Shown piece by piece: positions 1 through 13,599 of a DNA stretch of 64,000 nucleotides. Both the position numbers and the translations under genes were made by a program. The notes below the pieces were generated by a model. It saw only the letters and a list, made by a program, of their open reading frames with translations. It was not told where the DNA came from and did no database searches. Origin of the DNA: Bradysia coprophila (taxonomy: Eukaryota; Arthropoda; Insecta; Diptera; Sciaridae); contig NC_050738.1 in the NCBI RefSeq assembly GCF_014529535.1, forward strand, positions 14,958,062 through 15,022,061. The letters are read 5' to 3'. The stretch's first letter is position 1. Each line of letters begins with the position of its first letter.

Positions 1-1620
1 CGAGTTTGATACCAAATCTTGTACTTCCTTACCTTTTCTTTACGGTTTGATATCTATGTGAAGCCTAGCCTGTGAAGATCACCATTTATTCTTGCCGTCG
101 TTATCACTAATAGATTATTAGCCGTTTACAGGAGTAGCAAACTCATAAAACAAAAATCCCGAAATAAATGGTCTTTGTCTGAAGAAGTGACGTTAAGAAG
201 GTCTTCAAAAATAGTTTAGCAAACGAAAAAGTCTGTCATTGTAATACGACCCGAACGAAGAAAATTTTAAAATACTTTTGTCCATATTCAGACGAGTATT
301 AATAAATGTCATAAAAAGAAACTATTTCACTCGCTGCGCTCCACGAAAATTCTTCACTTCGTGTCATTTACATCAGTGCTGCTCAACATGGAACGTCTCG
401 AGTAAAATTATAATCTACGGAAATTATTTGGACATTGTTATTTAAACCAGTGCGGAATCGCACGCGAGAAAATAAAAATGGCTAAACAAGATTTCTATTG
501 TGTTCTTATCTTACTATTGTATCTGTACAAAATTTTAGATTCATATTATCCGATTTCGATGTGTTTTTGTTGTATAAAAAATGGCTGATTTATATAAAAA
601 ATACTTTTCTTCACTTAAAAATAATCATCAAATTTTTGTCTTTAATTTCAATTTTCTATTCCTTTAACTTGACATCTCTAAAAATTTGAAATGTTCATCT
701 TACGGATACGACGACACAATTTTTTAATACTAAAACTTTCATAAAATTTAAGTAAAAAAAGATCATTTTGGACATTTAGAAGTTTAAAAAAAAAGATAGA
801 AAAATTAAACTTAACCCGAGACTAATAACCTATTGAATGAACAGCAAATGAAATTATTATATGCGCAATGAACGAGGTAGAAAATTATTCTCTCATGTGT
901 TGGCCTTTAAAACCAGTGCAGACGATAAAAGTTTGCAATCACACACAAGTTAAAAACATATTTTCTACTCAGTTTGAATGCTAGCTAAATGCACCTCTCT
1001 GGGAGCTTTGACACCAGACCTAAAAGACTTTATGTTGTGACAGGGAATTTTTGTGAGTAACCTACTTCATTTGATAAATTTACGTTAAAATTGCAATGCA
1101 AGCGGGATGATTGAGAACAAATTGACAAGATAATCAAGACAAATTAGTTTGATATACCGACACAGGATTTTCCAGTGAAGTTTGGTGAAATCTTGTGCAC
1201 CAGCAGATGGAAAGATTCAATAAAGGGTTGAGAATCCATTAAAAATTGTAAAACTAATTCATTTGTGGCAGTAAACGGTTGGCGAAACAGTCTTCTTACA
1301 GTAAAATGTAAAAGGAGATCGTTGATTATTATTCATCATTTGAAGCAAGTTTTCTCTTTCCCATTAAGTAAATACAAAACTGGCGAGACCATTGATATTG
1401 TCCGTCTAATCTATCTGTTTCAATTAGACGACAATTATTGTTTTGATAAATAAATGCTGTTCGAGACCATAATTTTCAATGCGGAATTACTAACTGAAAA
1501 ATAAAAGATTCGACTCGATTTGTCATTGAGTCCCTCATAAGGCCACGATTTGAAACCTTTGCCAAATTGTTGCATTATCCGATACGACAAATATTTGTTT
1601 TACGAATTTTGTAATAGGGC
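1..1620. other. Intergenic, no gene seen
   Basis: This AT-rich stretch holds only short open frames with no recognisable domain. A short GC-richer patch near 325-375 contains the kind of CGCTGCGCTC / CTTCACTTCG sequence that sits near hairpin apexes elsewhere in the window, so it may be a worn foldback remnant. No RNA gene was seen. Confidence 0.6.
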
Positions 1621-2107
1621 GCTAGAAGGGGTAGAACGAGGGTCTATCTAGTGTATATCTCAGCGGTTACAAACCAAATTCGAAAATCCAATTTGCTGTC
1701 AAAATGAAGAATTGGATTGAAAAACTAAATTATCGTTGGAGGGTTGACAAGTTGAAATTTCAAAAATTCTTGTCAGATGCGCCTAACTTGTTAACAGAAA
1801 TCCTATTTTTCAATTCCACACTGACAAAAAATAGTTGAAAATCTTACCTGTTGCAGGGAACTTTGTCTCCAGGTAACCTACAATTACTGCCACAGCTGTA
1901 GCTCCCCATATGAAAAATACAGCTGTAGCAGATAAAATAGATTACCTGGAGGCAAAGTTACCTGCAACAGGTAAGATTTTCAACTCTTTTTTGTCAGTGC
2001 ATTCTTCATTTGTTGCCAATACCTTCATTTCGACACCAGTTTGGATTTTCTACGATGTCTGACCGCTGAGATAAACAATAGGGCTACCTTCTTTCCAGCC
2101 CTTCTGG
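1621..2107. repeat. Foldback repeat, long imperfect inverted arms
   Basis: The two halves are inverted copies. The outer arms share GCTAGAAGGG-like ends, ATCTCAGCGGT (1658-1668) and GAAAATCCAA (near 1681 and, inverted, near 2041). The inner arms share CTTACCTGTTGCAGGGAACTT (from 1846) with its inverted partner ending near 1976, and TGACAAAAAATAGTTGAAAA with its partner near 1979-1998. The centre includes a small palindrome around ACAGCTGTAGC. No open frame or transposase is present, so this looks like a non-autonomous foldback element. The exact ends and target duplication are not resolved. Confidence 0.7.
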
Positions 2108-2128
2108 CACTCGTAGAATAGTATTTTT

Positions 2129-2245
2129 CGTACCAAGCCAGGAAATGACGATTTTTTCAGCACCAGTCCTAAGTTTTCCAGCACCAGTCCTAAGGAAAAT
2201 TAGGACGTGTGCTGAAAAAATCGTCATTTCCTGTCGAGGTACGAA
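2129..2245. repeat. Short foldback repeat
   Basis: The arms CGTACC..AGGAAATGACGATTTTTTCAGCAC (left) and GTGCTGAAAAAATCGTCATTTCCT..GGTACG (right) are inverted copies. They flank a centre in which CAGCACCAGTCCTAA occurs twice. The element abuts the preceding foldback and the following one, so 1.62-2.50 kb is a run of three hairpin-forming units. Confidence 0.65.
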
Positions 2246-2250
2246 CAACG

Positions 2251-2501
2251 TTTTGTGCATCGGACAACTGAAATAGACAAAACACATCAATTTACTTGAA
2301 AACATACACACTTCACATTCACCATATTAAATTTAATCAATCGTATAGTCATAGAAAAATTCATGTAATCCTTTTCCCGCACTATAAATCGTAAAGAAAT
2401 GAAGTTTTTTCCCGCACGATATATAGTTCGGGAAAAACTGACATTTCTTAATGAAAAATCATGGCAAAATAGGTCGTATTTTAGTTGTCGGATGCACAAA
2501 A
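2251..2501. repeat. Foldback repeat with internal palindrome
   Basis: TTTTGTGCATCGGACAACTG at the left is matched in inverse by CAGTTGTCGGATGCACAAAA-like sequence at 2482-2501, with one or two differences. The interior has a TTCCCGCAC / GTTCGGGAA palindrome around 2409-2436, itself related to a TTTTCCCGCACTATA copy at 2371-2386. It is non-coding. Confidence 0.55.
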
Positions 2502-2519
2502 ATGTTTTTCGTATCGGTT

Positions 2520-3351
2520 AAAGTAACTATTTGGTATAAGTTTCAAACTGAGTGGCCATATTAGAGACTCAAAGTGCCGTGGGGCACTTATCTACTTTGC
2601 GTTTTGAATAGTGTACAGTCTGACAATAATTAACAAAGAAAAAACAGAGAGAAATGTGCAGATTGTACAACTTCAAAAACGCAGATCTTTAGTTCGACTA
2701 AGGCTCCGAGCAGGGTAACTTTCAGGTCTTGAAAATAAATTCAATCGTCTTGCTTATGATCGCGATACTGGATGAAAGTTATCAAGTAATTTCTAGCTTT
2801 TGTTGCATAATGTCTGTGAACAACTGAAAGTTGAAAAGTACGGTAAAAGGTATACGATATGCAAAGGCACTGCGTCATTAACATTCACTGCCGTGTCCTC
2901 AAAAAAAAAAACGATTGAAAGTATGTTCGAAGACCTAAAATTGACCTGCTCGCCTCACGCTCGACCTTATCACTAAAAACGTTTCGTTTTAAACACAAAA
3001 GTGTAATTTCCATAAAATATTTTCTTAAAAAATAATTATTTTTTTGCTTTGATAAAATATCTCATGATTTTGATTAATAAAAAAAATTAATTAAAAAAAC
3101 TACGCACAAAATGTCTTTAAACACAACCAGAAAATGGCCGTTCCTCTTAACTTTACTGTTATATATACTTAAACTAAGTATAAAAATGGGTACAATTTAA
3201 CTACATTTTTAAAATGTAAAATTTTCCACCTAAAATTCAAACTAACCGACCACCATTTACACTAAATGTACAAAAGGAAAATGTACATAAGTAGATAGCA
3301 AACAATCATTACGAACATATTTGAGCGCCGATTCAGACTGCTCAACATGTG
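2520..3351. other. 3' flank of the Dark gene, no other gene
   Basis: Very A/T-rich sequence lies downstream of the minus-strand Dark stop codon and probably includes its 3' untranslated region. Runs such as TTAATAAAAAAAATTAATTAAAA near 3070-3095 are present. No coding signal was recognised. Confidence 0.45.
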
Positions 3352-6300
3352 TCAAATGTTGCCGTTGCTATCAATGCCAATATCACTAAAAATTTGTAAA
3401 TAATAGACCTCACCTTCGTCATCAATGGTCACGAATTTCGTGAATTTTTCATCGACGAAAATCTGTTCCGCCGACGTACCGATCAACTGAATACTGGATA
3501 ACAGTTCCGGCTTCTCTGTCGGTCCCAATTTACCAGCCCACGGATTCGATTGCACATATCCATTTCCGTTTATCGGCTTCAATTCCTGCATTTTTTCCGT
3601 TATCGAACGGACGGACGCTTTGCGATCGAATCGTTGACTGCGCCTCAGTGCACCATTCTCGATGGGATTGTTTATGATGTAGGAAATATTCCAGAAACAA
3701 ATCTGTTCGGATATGGTGGCTAGAATGGTGGGTAATGTGGACGCAGATGACCATGGGGAGAAAACCATGTCGTTGATCGACGTGTTTTTATTGGATTGTA
3801 ATGTGTTCAGGTATTTGAAACCCTTGAAACTGTACAAATCAATGGAACCAGATTCACAGCCAATGGCGAAGTATTCTCGTCCCTGGTTCAGTTTAATGCA
3901 TGTGATAGGTGATTTGGTATTGATGAACAGTTCTTTGTGTTTTATCGCTTCGAAGGGATTGGAGCCTATTCGCCAAATCTGGAAATGAAAGAGAAAATTT
4001 AGTCGGGGTCATCTTCAGATTTAGATTAGGTAAGTTCTGAAGCTACACAAGTCAATCTCATAAAACTTTCAGATATGTTAATGCACTTACATGAAGTAAC
4101 GGAGTTTTGGTCCCAATTATTAAACAATCTACAGCAAAATCACAGCCACCGTAAATTTCAGTACATGTGTCACAAGTGCTGACAATTTCATTGTGCTCAA
4201 TATTGTACATCTGGAAGTTTAAAGAGAAAAAGTTACCAATCGGAACATTCAACGCCTCACCCTTCCACACTCACTTCAAATGAACAATCGTCTTTGACAA
4301 GAATTAAATGGCCATTCGTTACGAAACTTTTGACTATCAACCTACTGGGTCGCTCCAATTCCTCCTGGCCATTGCGAATCTTAAAATTAGTTTTCGTTGC
4401 TGCTACTACTAGGCTCGGTGTAAAACATTTAAGATATTCGACGGATGAAGCCAGCGTAATAAACGGCTGAGGATTCTCGTATTCGAAGACGAAACCGTGC
4501 GCATAACCGAAGTAATACTTGTGATCGATTGCCGACATCACCGTTATTGGACTGTCCTGCGCCACAAAAACAAACTCGGACTGCATAAAATTGGAGAAAC
4601 TCGTTCGCTTGTGAATTTCTCCCCGCGAATCGACAGCCATCAACTCGATTCTGTCCGCATCCATATCGTTCACATAAAACCATTTTCCACCCACCAGCCA
4701 CGTATTCAATCGTTGTTGACTGCACAGATTGCTTTCGTTGATGGGCGAACCCATTCGGTCCGATGCCCATTGCATGATCTCTCTCTCGAAATTAAGTCCG
4801 GAAATATTTACAACCGGCGCGTCGCAAGTGGACCCACTAATCAAAATGTATTTGTAGATGTCGTTATCGAGGCCACATATGTCCAGGCTGGTAATACTGT
4901 CACTGACGCTGCTACGCAATTCTTCTGTCTTCCGTATCGGATCGAATACAATGATACCTTTGTACGTTCCCAATATCAGATACTTTAGGTCGTCCGACAC
5001 AGCGCTGCATGAAATGGTATTTTGATCTTCGACTGTTGAATACAATTCGGTGAATTCAGTGTACAACCGGTTGCCATATTTGGCATATTTGGTGTATTTG
5101 ATCTGCATTATTTTGTCATGGTACACAACGATTACGTATTTGTTGGCCGGGTCGTTAATCTTCGAGTCGTACACATTCAACGGGTGTGGATATTTTTGCA
5201 AACTAACCGTTGGTTCAAGTTTCGATGAATATTTCAAGTTGAAGAACGAAATGCTTCCTTTCTGGTTCAGTACAATGAAGTAGGGAAATGTGCAGATCAT
5301 GGTCTTAATTTGCTGCATGTTCGTGTCGAAGTCGATGAGCGTTTTGCTGAAATGTGTCGTTGGATTCCAGTCGTACATGCTAACTCGACCACTTTCATGC
5401 GCAACGTACAGGCCAATTTCATTCAGCATATCACGGTGTATCAGATACAAGCAAACGATTTTCTCGGTAGAAGGGATAGTCTGACAATACGATCCGCGGT
5501 TAATGTTGGTCAATCCCAAATTCTCATATTGATTTTGACTAGCACCAACACGAGCACCATTACCATCCGATCGGCGTCGTTCGTTGGGTGTATTTTTCAG
5601 TGACCACACCTTGCACACTCCTTTCTCGTCCAATGATATGAAATAGTCACGCAGAAATATTTGAATGTCGATAATTTTCGCCGTATGGCCATTGTACTGC
5701 GTCGGCTCAACGGTGTAGGACAATGATAAATCGGTTAAGAGAATGGTGTGATTGTCGAGTGCGACCAGCAATGCATCCGGACCGAAGAATTTCATCAAGT
5801 ACGGTTTCTTCGGAAGTTTGACAATTTGACGGTGCTTGGACAGATGATCACTGTGAACAACGGAATTTAGTGACGCGAAATCTAAACAAACCAACGAATT
5901 GTAACTCACTTGCCCCGGAACCAGACTCGATCCGTAAATTGTCGTGCCTGCTTCATGGCCTCTTCTTGCAGTACGCCACCTGCTGTCAAAGCATACTGTA
6001 ACATGCATGTATCGGCTGACTTGCAGATCACTTCCTCGGAACTTTTCAAAAAATGAAGCAACTCGTCAAGGAAACTCTCGTTTTTCGGTATGTTATTGGT
6101 GATCAACTGGCGATATAGCTTCAAATCGCCAATGGTGTTGGGCAGACCAGTTGCACGGAGCTTCTGTTCGAGAAAACCGAAATCGAGAAATATTTTCGGA
6201 AACAACTCGAAACGCTCGGCTTCTTTCATGTGGTAGCCGATGTAGAAGAAAAAGTACCCATCGTCCGGCATAACAATTATGTTTGGTTCGGTGCGCTTAT

Positions 6301-8068
6301 CAAGTGCATCAAGCACTCTATAAATAAAAGAGTTTTTGATTAATTTACGTATCATTGAGCGGCAACATTTTCCGTTAATTACTTGTAGCACGTAACCAGT
6401 TCAAGATGCATTTTCTTCTTTTCCGCTATCGGCACCTCATTCTTCAAAAACGAATAGTAGTGGTATTGCAACGAGCAGGCTAATGTCTCGTTCTTTATCA
6501 GGCCTTTTTCCACAAAATAGAGTTTGTCGAACTTCTTGATAATGTCTTCAACTTCACGTTCACTCTTTCCCCAGTACAGCTGAAGAAGCTGAAAGAAAAT
6601 CGATCTCCGTAAATCGTTGTCCTAAAAAAAATCACCAGAGGAAAAACCTACCGATGCCGGTACGCTCACATCACTGTTGAATATAACCAAACTTCGAAAG
6701 CGTTCGTAATCTTCATCGCAGAGTTCGGTCAGCGATTGTTTAATTAGCTTATGGTATTCGGTGTCGGTGTGACTGTTTGATGAGAATCGATTTTAATGTC
6801 GTGTATCAGATTGCCGACATAATCTCAAATTACTCACCCGGTATTCTGCAAAATACTCTTCCATTTCAGCCAGCGATTTGGAGTGTTCGCATACTCTTTC
6901 ATATTACCAGCAATCAATGAGATTAGAAACGGATTACCTTTGCATAGTCGATGAATTTCCGCTGCTTCGGAAGGCAATTCTTTGTATTGAATTCCCAGAA
7001 CTTTGGCAAATAGTCCGAGACTCTCGTCAGCCTCAAAACCTTGAGACAATTGAACAGTTTTGGTGGTTCTGGTTGGCAACATATCCAACAGCTGTTGATT
7101 TAAGCAATTAAATAGTTTGTTATCGTTCTCAATTGTTTCGATCAACGGGTGGCATACCTCTTTGTTACGGGTCGTCATCAATATTTTACATTGCAGATCG
7201 AACGATTTCAGAGCCATTTGGTTCGGAACATCGAGCAAAACCAATAGGCAATTCTTATAATTTTCACTCAATGTTTCACGAAGATACTTTTTGAGTTTGA
7301 ACTTTTTGCTGACGGCATCATCGAAGTTATCAAAACTTAGACTGGCTGGGCTCCTTGGGAGCATATTCAGAAGTCTAAATTACGTGAAAAAATGTGTAAA
7401 TGTCGTCATCACATCGCAATTAGTAGGAATGTGGAATTCGTACCTTTGAAGTTTAGCGAATACTGTCTCGGGCGTCTTACATTTACCGACGTTCAGCCAA
7501 AATATATTAAAATCCATGCGCTTCATTACAGCATAATTACAGCATGCATCAAGGACTAAGTAGCGCTTTCCATATCCCAGATTTCCATGTACCACCAAAT
7601 GTTCACGGGGTAACAAGTCTAGCAATTTTTGCTCCAGTTCATACAGCTAAATTGTTCAAATAAAATTTGCTTCAAGTCCTGCAACCTCAGTCTGCCAAAG
7701 AAACTTACATGTTTTGTGCGTTTTACATTCAAATCCAAATGTTTCGGCAATTCATTCCGCAAAGCGTCAACTTGCTTCCTAAACAATTCCATTTCGGCGG
7801 ACTTATCCTCTCGTTTCAGCTTCTCAGCCAGCCAATCATATTTTTCGGACAAAACATCGATGAAAATGTTCAAATTCTTCCGGCCCTCCACCAAAATGTT
7901 GAACATTCTCTTGACCCGCTCCCGTCGTTTCGTATAGGACATAATGGTGCTGCATTCCAGTTCGGTGAATAAAATCGCTTGCACCGATTCCACTTGAATG
8001 TCAACGAAATCAAAATCTTCCGCAAAATCATCCTCCCAGCGGAAGAGAATATCTTCGGCAGAGTCCAT
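3352..8068 (-). CDS. Dark: Apaf-1/Dark-type apoptosome adaptor (CARD, NB-ARC, WD40)
   Basis: Nine exons join in phase: 8068-7709, 7646-7444, 7374-6838, 6772-6652, 6588-6383, 6317-5910, 5850-4275, 4210-4091, 3978-3352, giving about 1385 aa. Fly Dark is a little over 1400 aa. Residues 1-100 are helical and CARD-like, with YDWLAEKLKRED near residue 81. The NB-ARC part has a P-loop G141-NLGYGK-R148, a Walker B LLVLLDV near 231-237, the sensor MTTR near 254-257 and a GNPF loop near 336. From about residue 600 the protein is a WD40 array with many SW/VW-type strand ends such as VCKVWSLK. Family members bind cytochrome c or act constitutively to assemble an initiator-caspase activating wheel in the cytosol. 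Oddity: the P-loop lysine is followed by Arg rather than Ser/Thr. The ATG at 8068 is the only in-frame start and precedes the CARD. The family call is firm; the exact splice sites are inferred. Confidence 0.92.
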
Positions 8069-11000
8069 TTTCGGAGTATGCTACGGACTTCCTTTTAAGT
8101 TTTCAATTTGTTTGATAATTGTCTGCAATAAACAAAATAAAAAAAAATCAGAAATTTCAAATGCACAAGATTACAGAACATTTTCCTTATGAAATACTTT
8201 GTGAATCAAAACCCATTAATCCGTGATCCCTGTCCTGTATTTTTGATACGTGCACAAAGAGACATTATGTACTTGTGCGTAAAACTATAAGTTTCAAGGA
8301 AAATTTTAACGAGAAAATAAATTTATAATTGCCACGGTGGTGTCAATGGATAGTTCTTTGTTATAGCGAATAGCAATTGCCAATGTTTGTTTAAAACTAA
8401 CTTTATTGTAAAAAAAAAATTATCAAAAAAGAATTCATTCAAGGATTAGCAATTAATTAGGCGCATATTTGTCGCATATTTTCAGAATGTGTCAGTGTGT
8501 TAGTCAAAGTCAGATTAAAAATCTAGTTGAAAGTACAGTTAGAGACAATGAAATTTCAGCATGCATTTACTTGTTTATACGGTTGAAGCTGCTACACCGC
8601 TACACGCATGCGTGTTGTAGTGGTAAAACCGTATCAAGACGTTACTGTAAACACTGTTTATTAAACAGTTTTGATAGTTTGTGTGGATCAGATGAAAAAC
8701 AGCTGAAGTGAATTCATGCAGAAATTTCACTGCCTCTGACTGTGGTAAATTTTATAAAAAAATTGCCTCATCTGACTGATTGTGTACACTAGTTTTAGTT
8801 AGTATTTGTTATTCTTTTCTTTAGAAAAGGAAATAATAAAAATTTTGCAAAGAAGAATTTTTCGTCGTAATAATAAAGTAGACTAAGTTGTATAAGAGTA
8901 TAAGACGAAGTTAAGTATTAATGTACACATATTTACTCAGCAGTGTTTGCTTGTTTTTTGTTTATTTGTTTGCCATGTTACGATTTATGAAATTTATTTT
9001 ATCTGAAAATAGCAATCATCAACGAGTGATATAATACCACCCGTGTCAATGATCTATTAAGATTGCGAAATTATGACGACCTTGTAATCCTGCGTAATAT
9101 TTATGCGTGAATCGTAAAAAAGTGGGTAATCATCGGCTATTGACAATGTTTCATTAAAGTAAACGATACACTCTGGCTAGTGTCGTCTTAACAAGCAAAA
9201 TGTTTATGTCATCAACTAATGAAGTAAAAGATTTTCAAAAAAGTAACAAATTGAATTATTAAATGATACGCATGCAGTCTGTAAAATTTTATAGGAAATG
9301 ATTGGAGCTTTATTACTACCAATAATTAGTGGATTTAACAACTTCTAGACTTTCCAATTAAAGCGACTTTCAATCGTGCTATTGAAACAATTAAACGTTC
9401 AATATAAATTTTCTACTACGTCGATCCAAATCCACATCCAAATTTGATTTGGTCAAGGTGGTTGGTATTTCCTTGATGTGAAAATTCATTAACTCAGTTA
9501 CTTTTGTAGATAACAATCAAGTATCTAAGCATAACGTACAAAGGAAGTGGAAAATATGATGAGTCGATTTCCATTGAAATAATTACGACTGGAGGTAAGG
9601 TATTCACAGAGATTTTTGTTAGTTTTATGAGTTTGTGTAAATATTTGTTTTGTAAATTGTGTACCCCGAATATAAATTTGTAATTGAGTAATCTGAGGCA
9701 AACACGAGTTAAATGACAGGATTTACAGAGCTTTGTGAGCATTAATTGTTAGCTCAGAACCACAGATATAGGAAATTAATCCCGTATGCTGGTTATAGCT
9801 TCAACAAATTTACAAATTTCAAACCATTCTGGGTAAAGAACAGGTATGCTAATCAGCCTTTATACGGGTCATCCATCAAGCCATCCTAATCAGTAACAGT
9901 GACTTTGGCTAGACATGATTACAAGATAATTTCTACTGTTTAATCTAAAGCTGATCAACAGTTTTTCTTATGAAATGCAATGATTGTCTTATTATAGATA
10001 AGTTACCAGTAAGCTCCAGTAAAAAACCATCAAAAATTGTTTTGGCGAAACAATTTCAATCGTTGTAAATGCGGACTAGTGTCCACAAGCAAAAAACAAT
10101 TCAACCAATGCATTTTATATAAACTAAACACAAAAAATATTCTCAATTCAAAATATTCGACTGCATGTTCATGTTCAACAGCAAACTGAGAGATATAATA
10201 TTCTTCTAACAACACGAAACACAATGCCTGACTAAACAGACATAACAAAGAAGAAAAACTATTACATGAAACGATCGCATCGCATAAGCGCACATAAAAT
10301 TGGTTATAAGGTGGGGAGGAGCTCAATGTTGAGTGCATGATTCAAAAGAAATCGAAAATTGGAAATGCACGTGTGTGCAGTGCATGGTGCATGCATTGAA
10401 AAAGGTAATGTCCATACAAAAAAAAAATTGTTAAAGCTACCTGCTCAATATAATGGACGAGAGAATCGTACATTTTTATTGCTTCTGCGTAACATGTTTG
10501 TGCATGATTCATTCTTGCACAGTTAAGTAAATATTGATAAGATAGTAAATGGGTCAATTCAAACGCAGTGTGGAAGTGAATTATTTGCTGCGTATTAAAA
10601 AAAACGGTTTGATGATTTTTCGTTAGCATGTTAGCATGTATGTGAATCAGGTGATATATTGATGAGGGATCGAGTTGAAATGGTTGATTATAATATTTCA
10701 TGACGTTCGTTTTTGAATCACCAGTATATTCTTGATTCGAAATGAGAGAATATTATGAGAAAAGGTAAACCATTGGGTATGGGTATCGACAAAAAAGGAT
10801 GACCTACGAGTAATTTGGGAAAATTTAATAAAATAAAATGTAGAAACAAATCAAGTAAATGAACTCGCGTTTAGTCATCGAAGCTCCGTTAAAATAAATT
10901 TTAGATTTGTACGATTTTTATCGTGTTTTTTATGATATGTTTTTAGAAAAATCATTTTACGTAAAGATTGAGTAGGTCGAAGGAGTAACGTATTAAGCTA

Positions 11001-13591
11001 TTCATGTGTGGGGGCGAAAACGGGGGTTTTGCAGAAATTTTCTCTGGTCACTTCGTTCGGGCTACATCTCGCGAAATTGCTTAATATCTACCGTCCACAA
11101 CAGATACGTAAATAATTATTATATGCTTGATTATATGGCTCTCTACTGGAAACGAAAGGTGAAGAACGTAAGCCCAAGGGCCAAAGGTGACAGGAAAGTG
11201 TAAGAGACCAAATTACGCGAAACCTCTGTAACTTTGTCCCGTGGTTTTTCAATTACCTTCTCGGGTTTTCGACCCCTTACCCCTGAATTTTTTTTAGCAT
11301 TTTTTTCGGACAATGGATTTTAGCCACTTTTTTGCATGTTGTAGCCCGAAAGTGAGTCAGTGAATTAGTTGTCCAAAACAGATTTGCAAATAACTATTGT
11401 TTGTAGCAGTTTGACTAGTTATGTAACCATATGTAACATAAGTGCTCTTATTATTGATATAGTGTTCGTTAGCACAGATTTTAACAGTTTTTAGAACAGG
11501 TAGCCGGCTAGTACAAAACCGAAACGAGCGAATTTTATTGATAAAATGGAACTGAAAACTCTTCATACTGCAGATCCGTATAAATCAATATTTTATTGAT
11601 TGGCTTGATTTCCAAATTACTTGAGAGTAAATTTCGTTGTTTTTCTCTTGACAGCTTCGTACCCGCAGACTGACGGTTCTACTTTAATAAAACCCTCTAT
11701 TTAAAGCAGGCTAGTTAAAAGTTTTTATGATTGTAACGCTATACCGTTCCTGAAAGACTAATAACCAATAGGAAAAAAAAAAACAAAAAAAATGATTTGA
11801 AAATGTACTGCCACGATGTAAGGTACCACAATTTTGAGTTATCTAATTAGTACAGTAAGCCAGGTATTACCGTACTAATTCGATTGATCTAATTAGTGCG
11901 AAAAATATTCTAATTATCGCCGGACAATACGGTAACCAGTTCAATATGATAGCGGTTATCGACAGTAGCGATGAGCAGAATATTCGGTTCAAATATTTAA
12001 ATTAAAAATAAGAAAATTACAATTGGTGATTACGCTTGCCGTCTTCAAAAGCTTAGGAGCTATATTTCCACAACACAAAACGATTCGTTTAAAAAAAATC
12101 CAAAAAATTGTCAATTAAAACAGCAGCAAGAGACTAAAAACTTATTGCACAAATCTATATTTAGACTCAACAAGCAAAAAAACGATTAAATGTTAGGCGT
12201 TGCAGTGATTAAACACAATTAAGCGTTGATCTCTTAGACAAAGAAATTTTTGATTGTGACGACGGTTATCAATAAATTTATTAACCAGCGATAAACTCCA
12301 AATGCGAGGAGGGAGAAATATACCCAATGAGTTCGCAATCACAAATGTAGATCATAATTCCTGTTCTATTTATAATCTACAGACCACAACTGTATTGAAG
12401 ATAACAGAAATTAACTTAAAAAAATAAGCAAAATCTCGATAAATTATCGTTTCCAGCAAGGTTAACAAATTTTTACTTGACAATGTCATGCATGTACACA
12501 GTACACATACATGCAGCTAACACTAAAAAAGACGAAGAAATCAGAATAACAAAATTCCACTTAATAAAAATCCACCATACACCGAACATTTTTGATGATT
12601 AATCCAGGTGAATGTACTGTCTCGTACGAAAGCTAGATATTTTGACTGTCAAGGCTAAACGAATGTCTTCTGATTTGGTATATGATTTTTTATGCAAATT
12701 GTCGATTGCAATTTTCGTTTTCTAAACACAAATTAAATAAATAAACCAGCCAACACGCGCTATTCGGTGACGTAGGCATTTCCTCATCAATGATTACATT
12801 AAAAAGTAAAACTTTTGTTTAGACGACACAAAAATGCATTCAAGTACGAAAACGTCATGTGCATTCAAATACAACAAACAAAAGATTCGAATTGGCTATT
12901 CACAAATTATCCTATTGAAAACACATGCAATACACAAAATAACAATTCAAGAATAAATTGCAGAGCACACAAAACACATCGTTGGCATTGTTCTAATCAT
13001 TCACATAATATTTACCTTGCTCTTGCTTTTTTTATTCCATTTGCTCATCGTAGAGTAATAATTGTATAAAAATCACATAACTTTCATTGTTTGTTTTGTT
13101 GCACTTCAAATAATGACAATCTTTTTACGCGAAATATTGCACTTAGCCGGACATTTTTCACCGATTAATTGACGAATTTTAAAAGTAATTTTCTGTACAA
13201 ATGGAATCGATTTAATTAAAATCACAATTTATCTAAAGAAGAGTGCGAATTCTAGAGATTACGTGCAGCAAAAATCAGTTCCAACTTTTTTTGTTATAAA
13301 ACAACAACAAAAGTGACATGCCCTAAGTGAAGTTAGCTACGATACTTACGTGCATTTAGTGTGGTGAATGTGGTGAAAAAAAAACTGAGAATCGTCAGTT
13401 CACTTTAGTTGTTATGTTATATCGTTCGAACGAGATTTACTGAGTTTCACGAGTTTCAAGAACAATTAGAACAATGTTCTGAAAGAACCAGTTACACCTC
13501 TGAGTTGATAACAAGGTGTAATTATAATTATGGTTTGGTGTATGGAAAATGGTAAGTGGAAATATTCATTGAACCGTTCAAATATCACAGA
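8069..13591. other. Long intergenic stretch, no gene recognised
   Basis: This AT-rich sequence lies upstream of Dark. Several open frames of 60-120 codons exist, for example a minus-strand frame at 10342-10701, but none shows a domain, codon regularity or splice context that I can defend. A fragment at 11040-11130 and 11340-11400 (GGCTACA..., CCGTCCACAACAGATACG) resembles the foldback at 15505-15617, so part of it is repeat debris. Regulatory DNA may be present but cannot be read directly. Confidence 0.55.
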
Positions 13592-13599
13592 CAACGGAC

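Noticed and set aside
4497-4988. 163-codon plus-strand frame antisense to Dark
   Set aside because: It is the antisense shadow of the long WD40 exon. The real frame is supported by phase-consistent splicing and family match.
10342-10701. 119-codon minus-strand open frame in the long intergenic region
   Set aside because: It has no recognisable domain, no splice context and a composition biased like the surrounding AT-rich DNA. Open frames of this length are expected by chance here.
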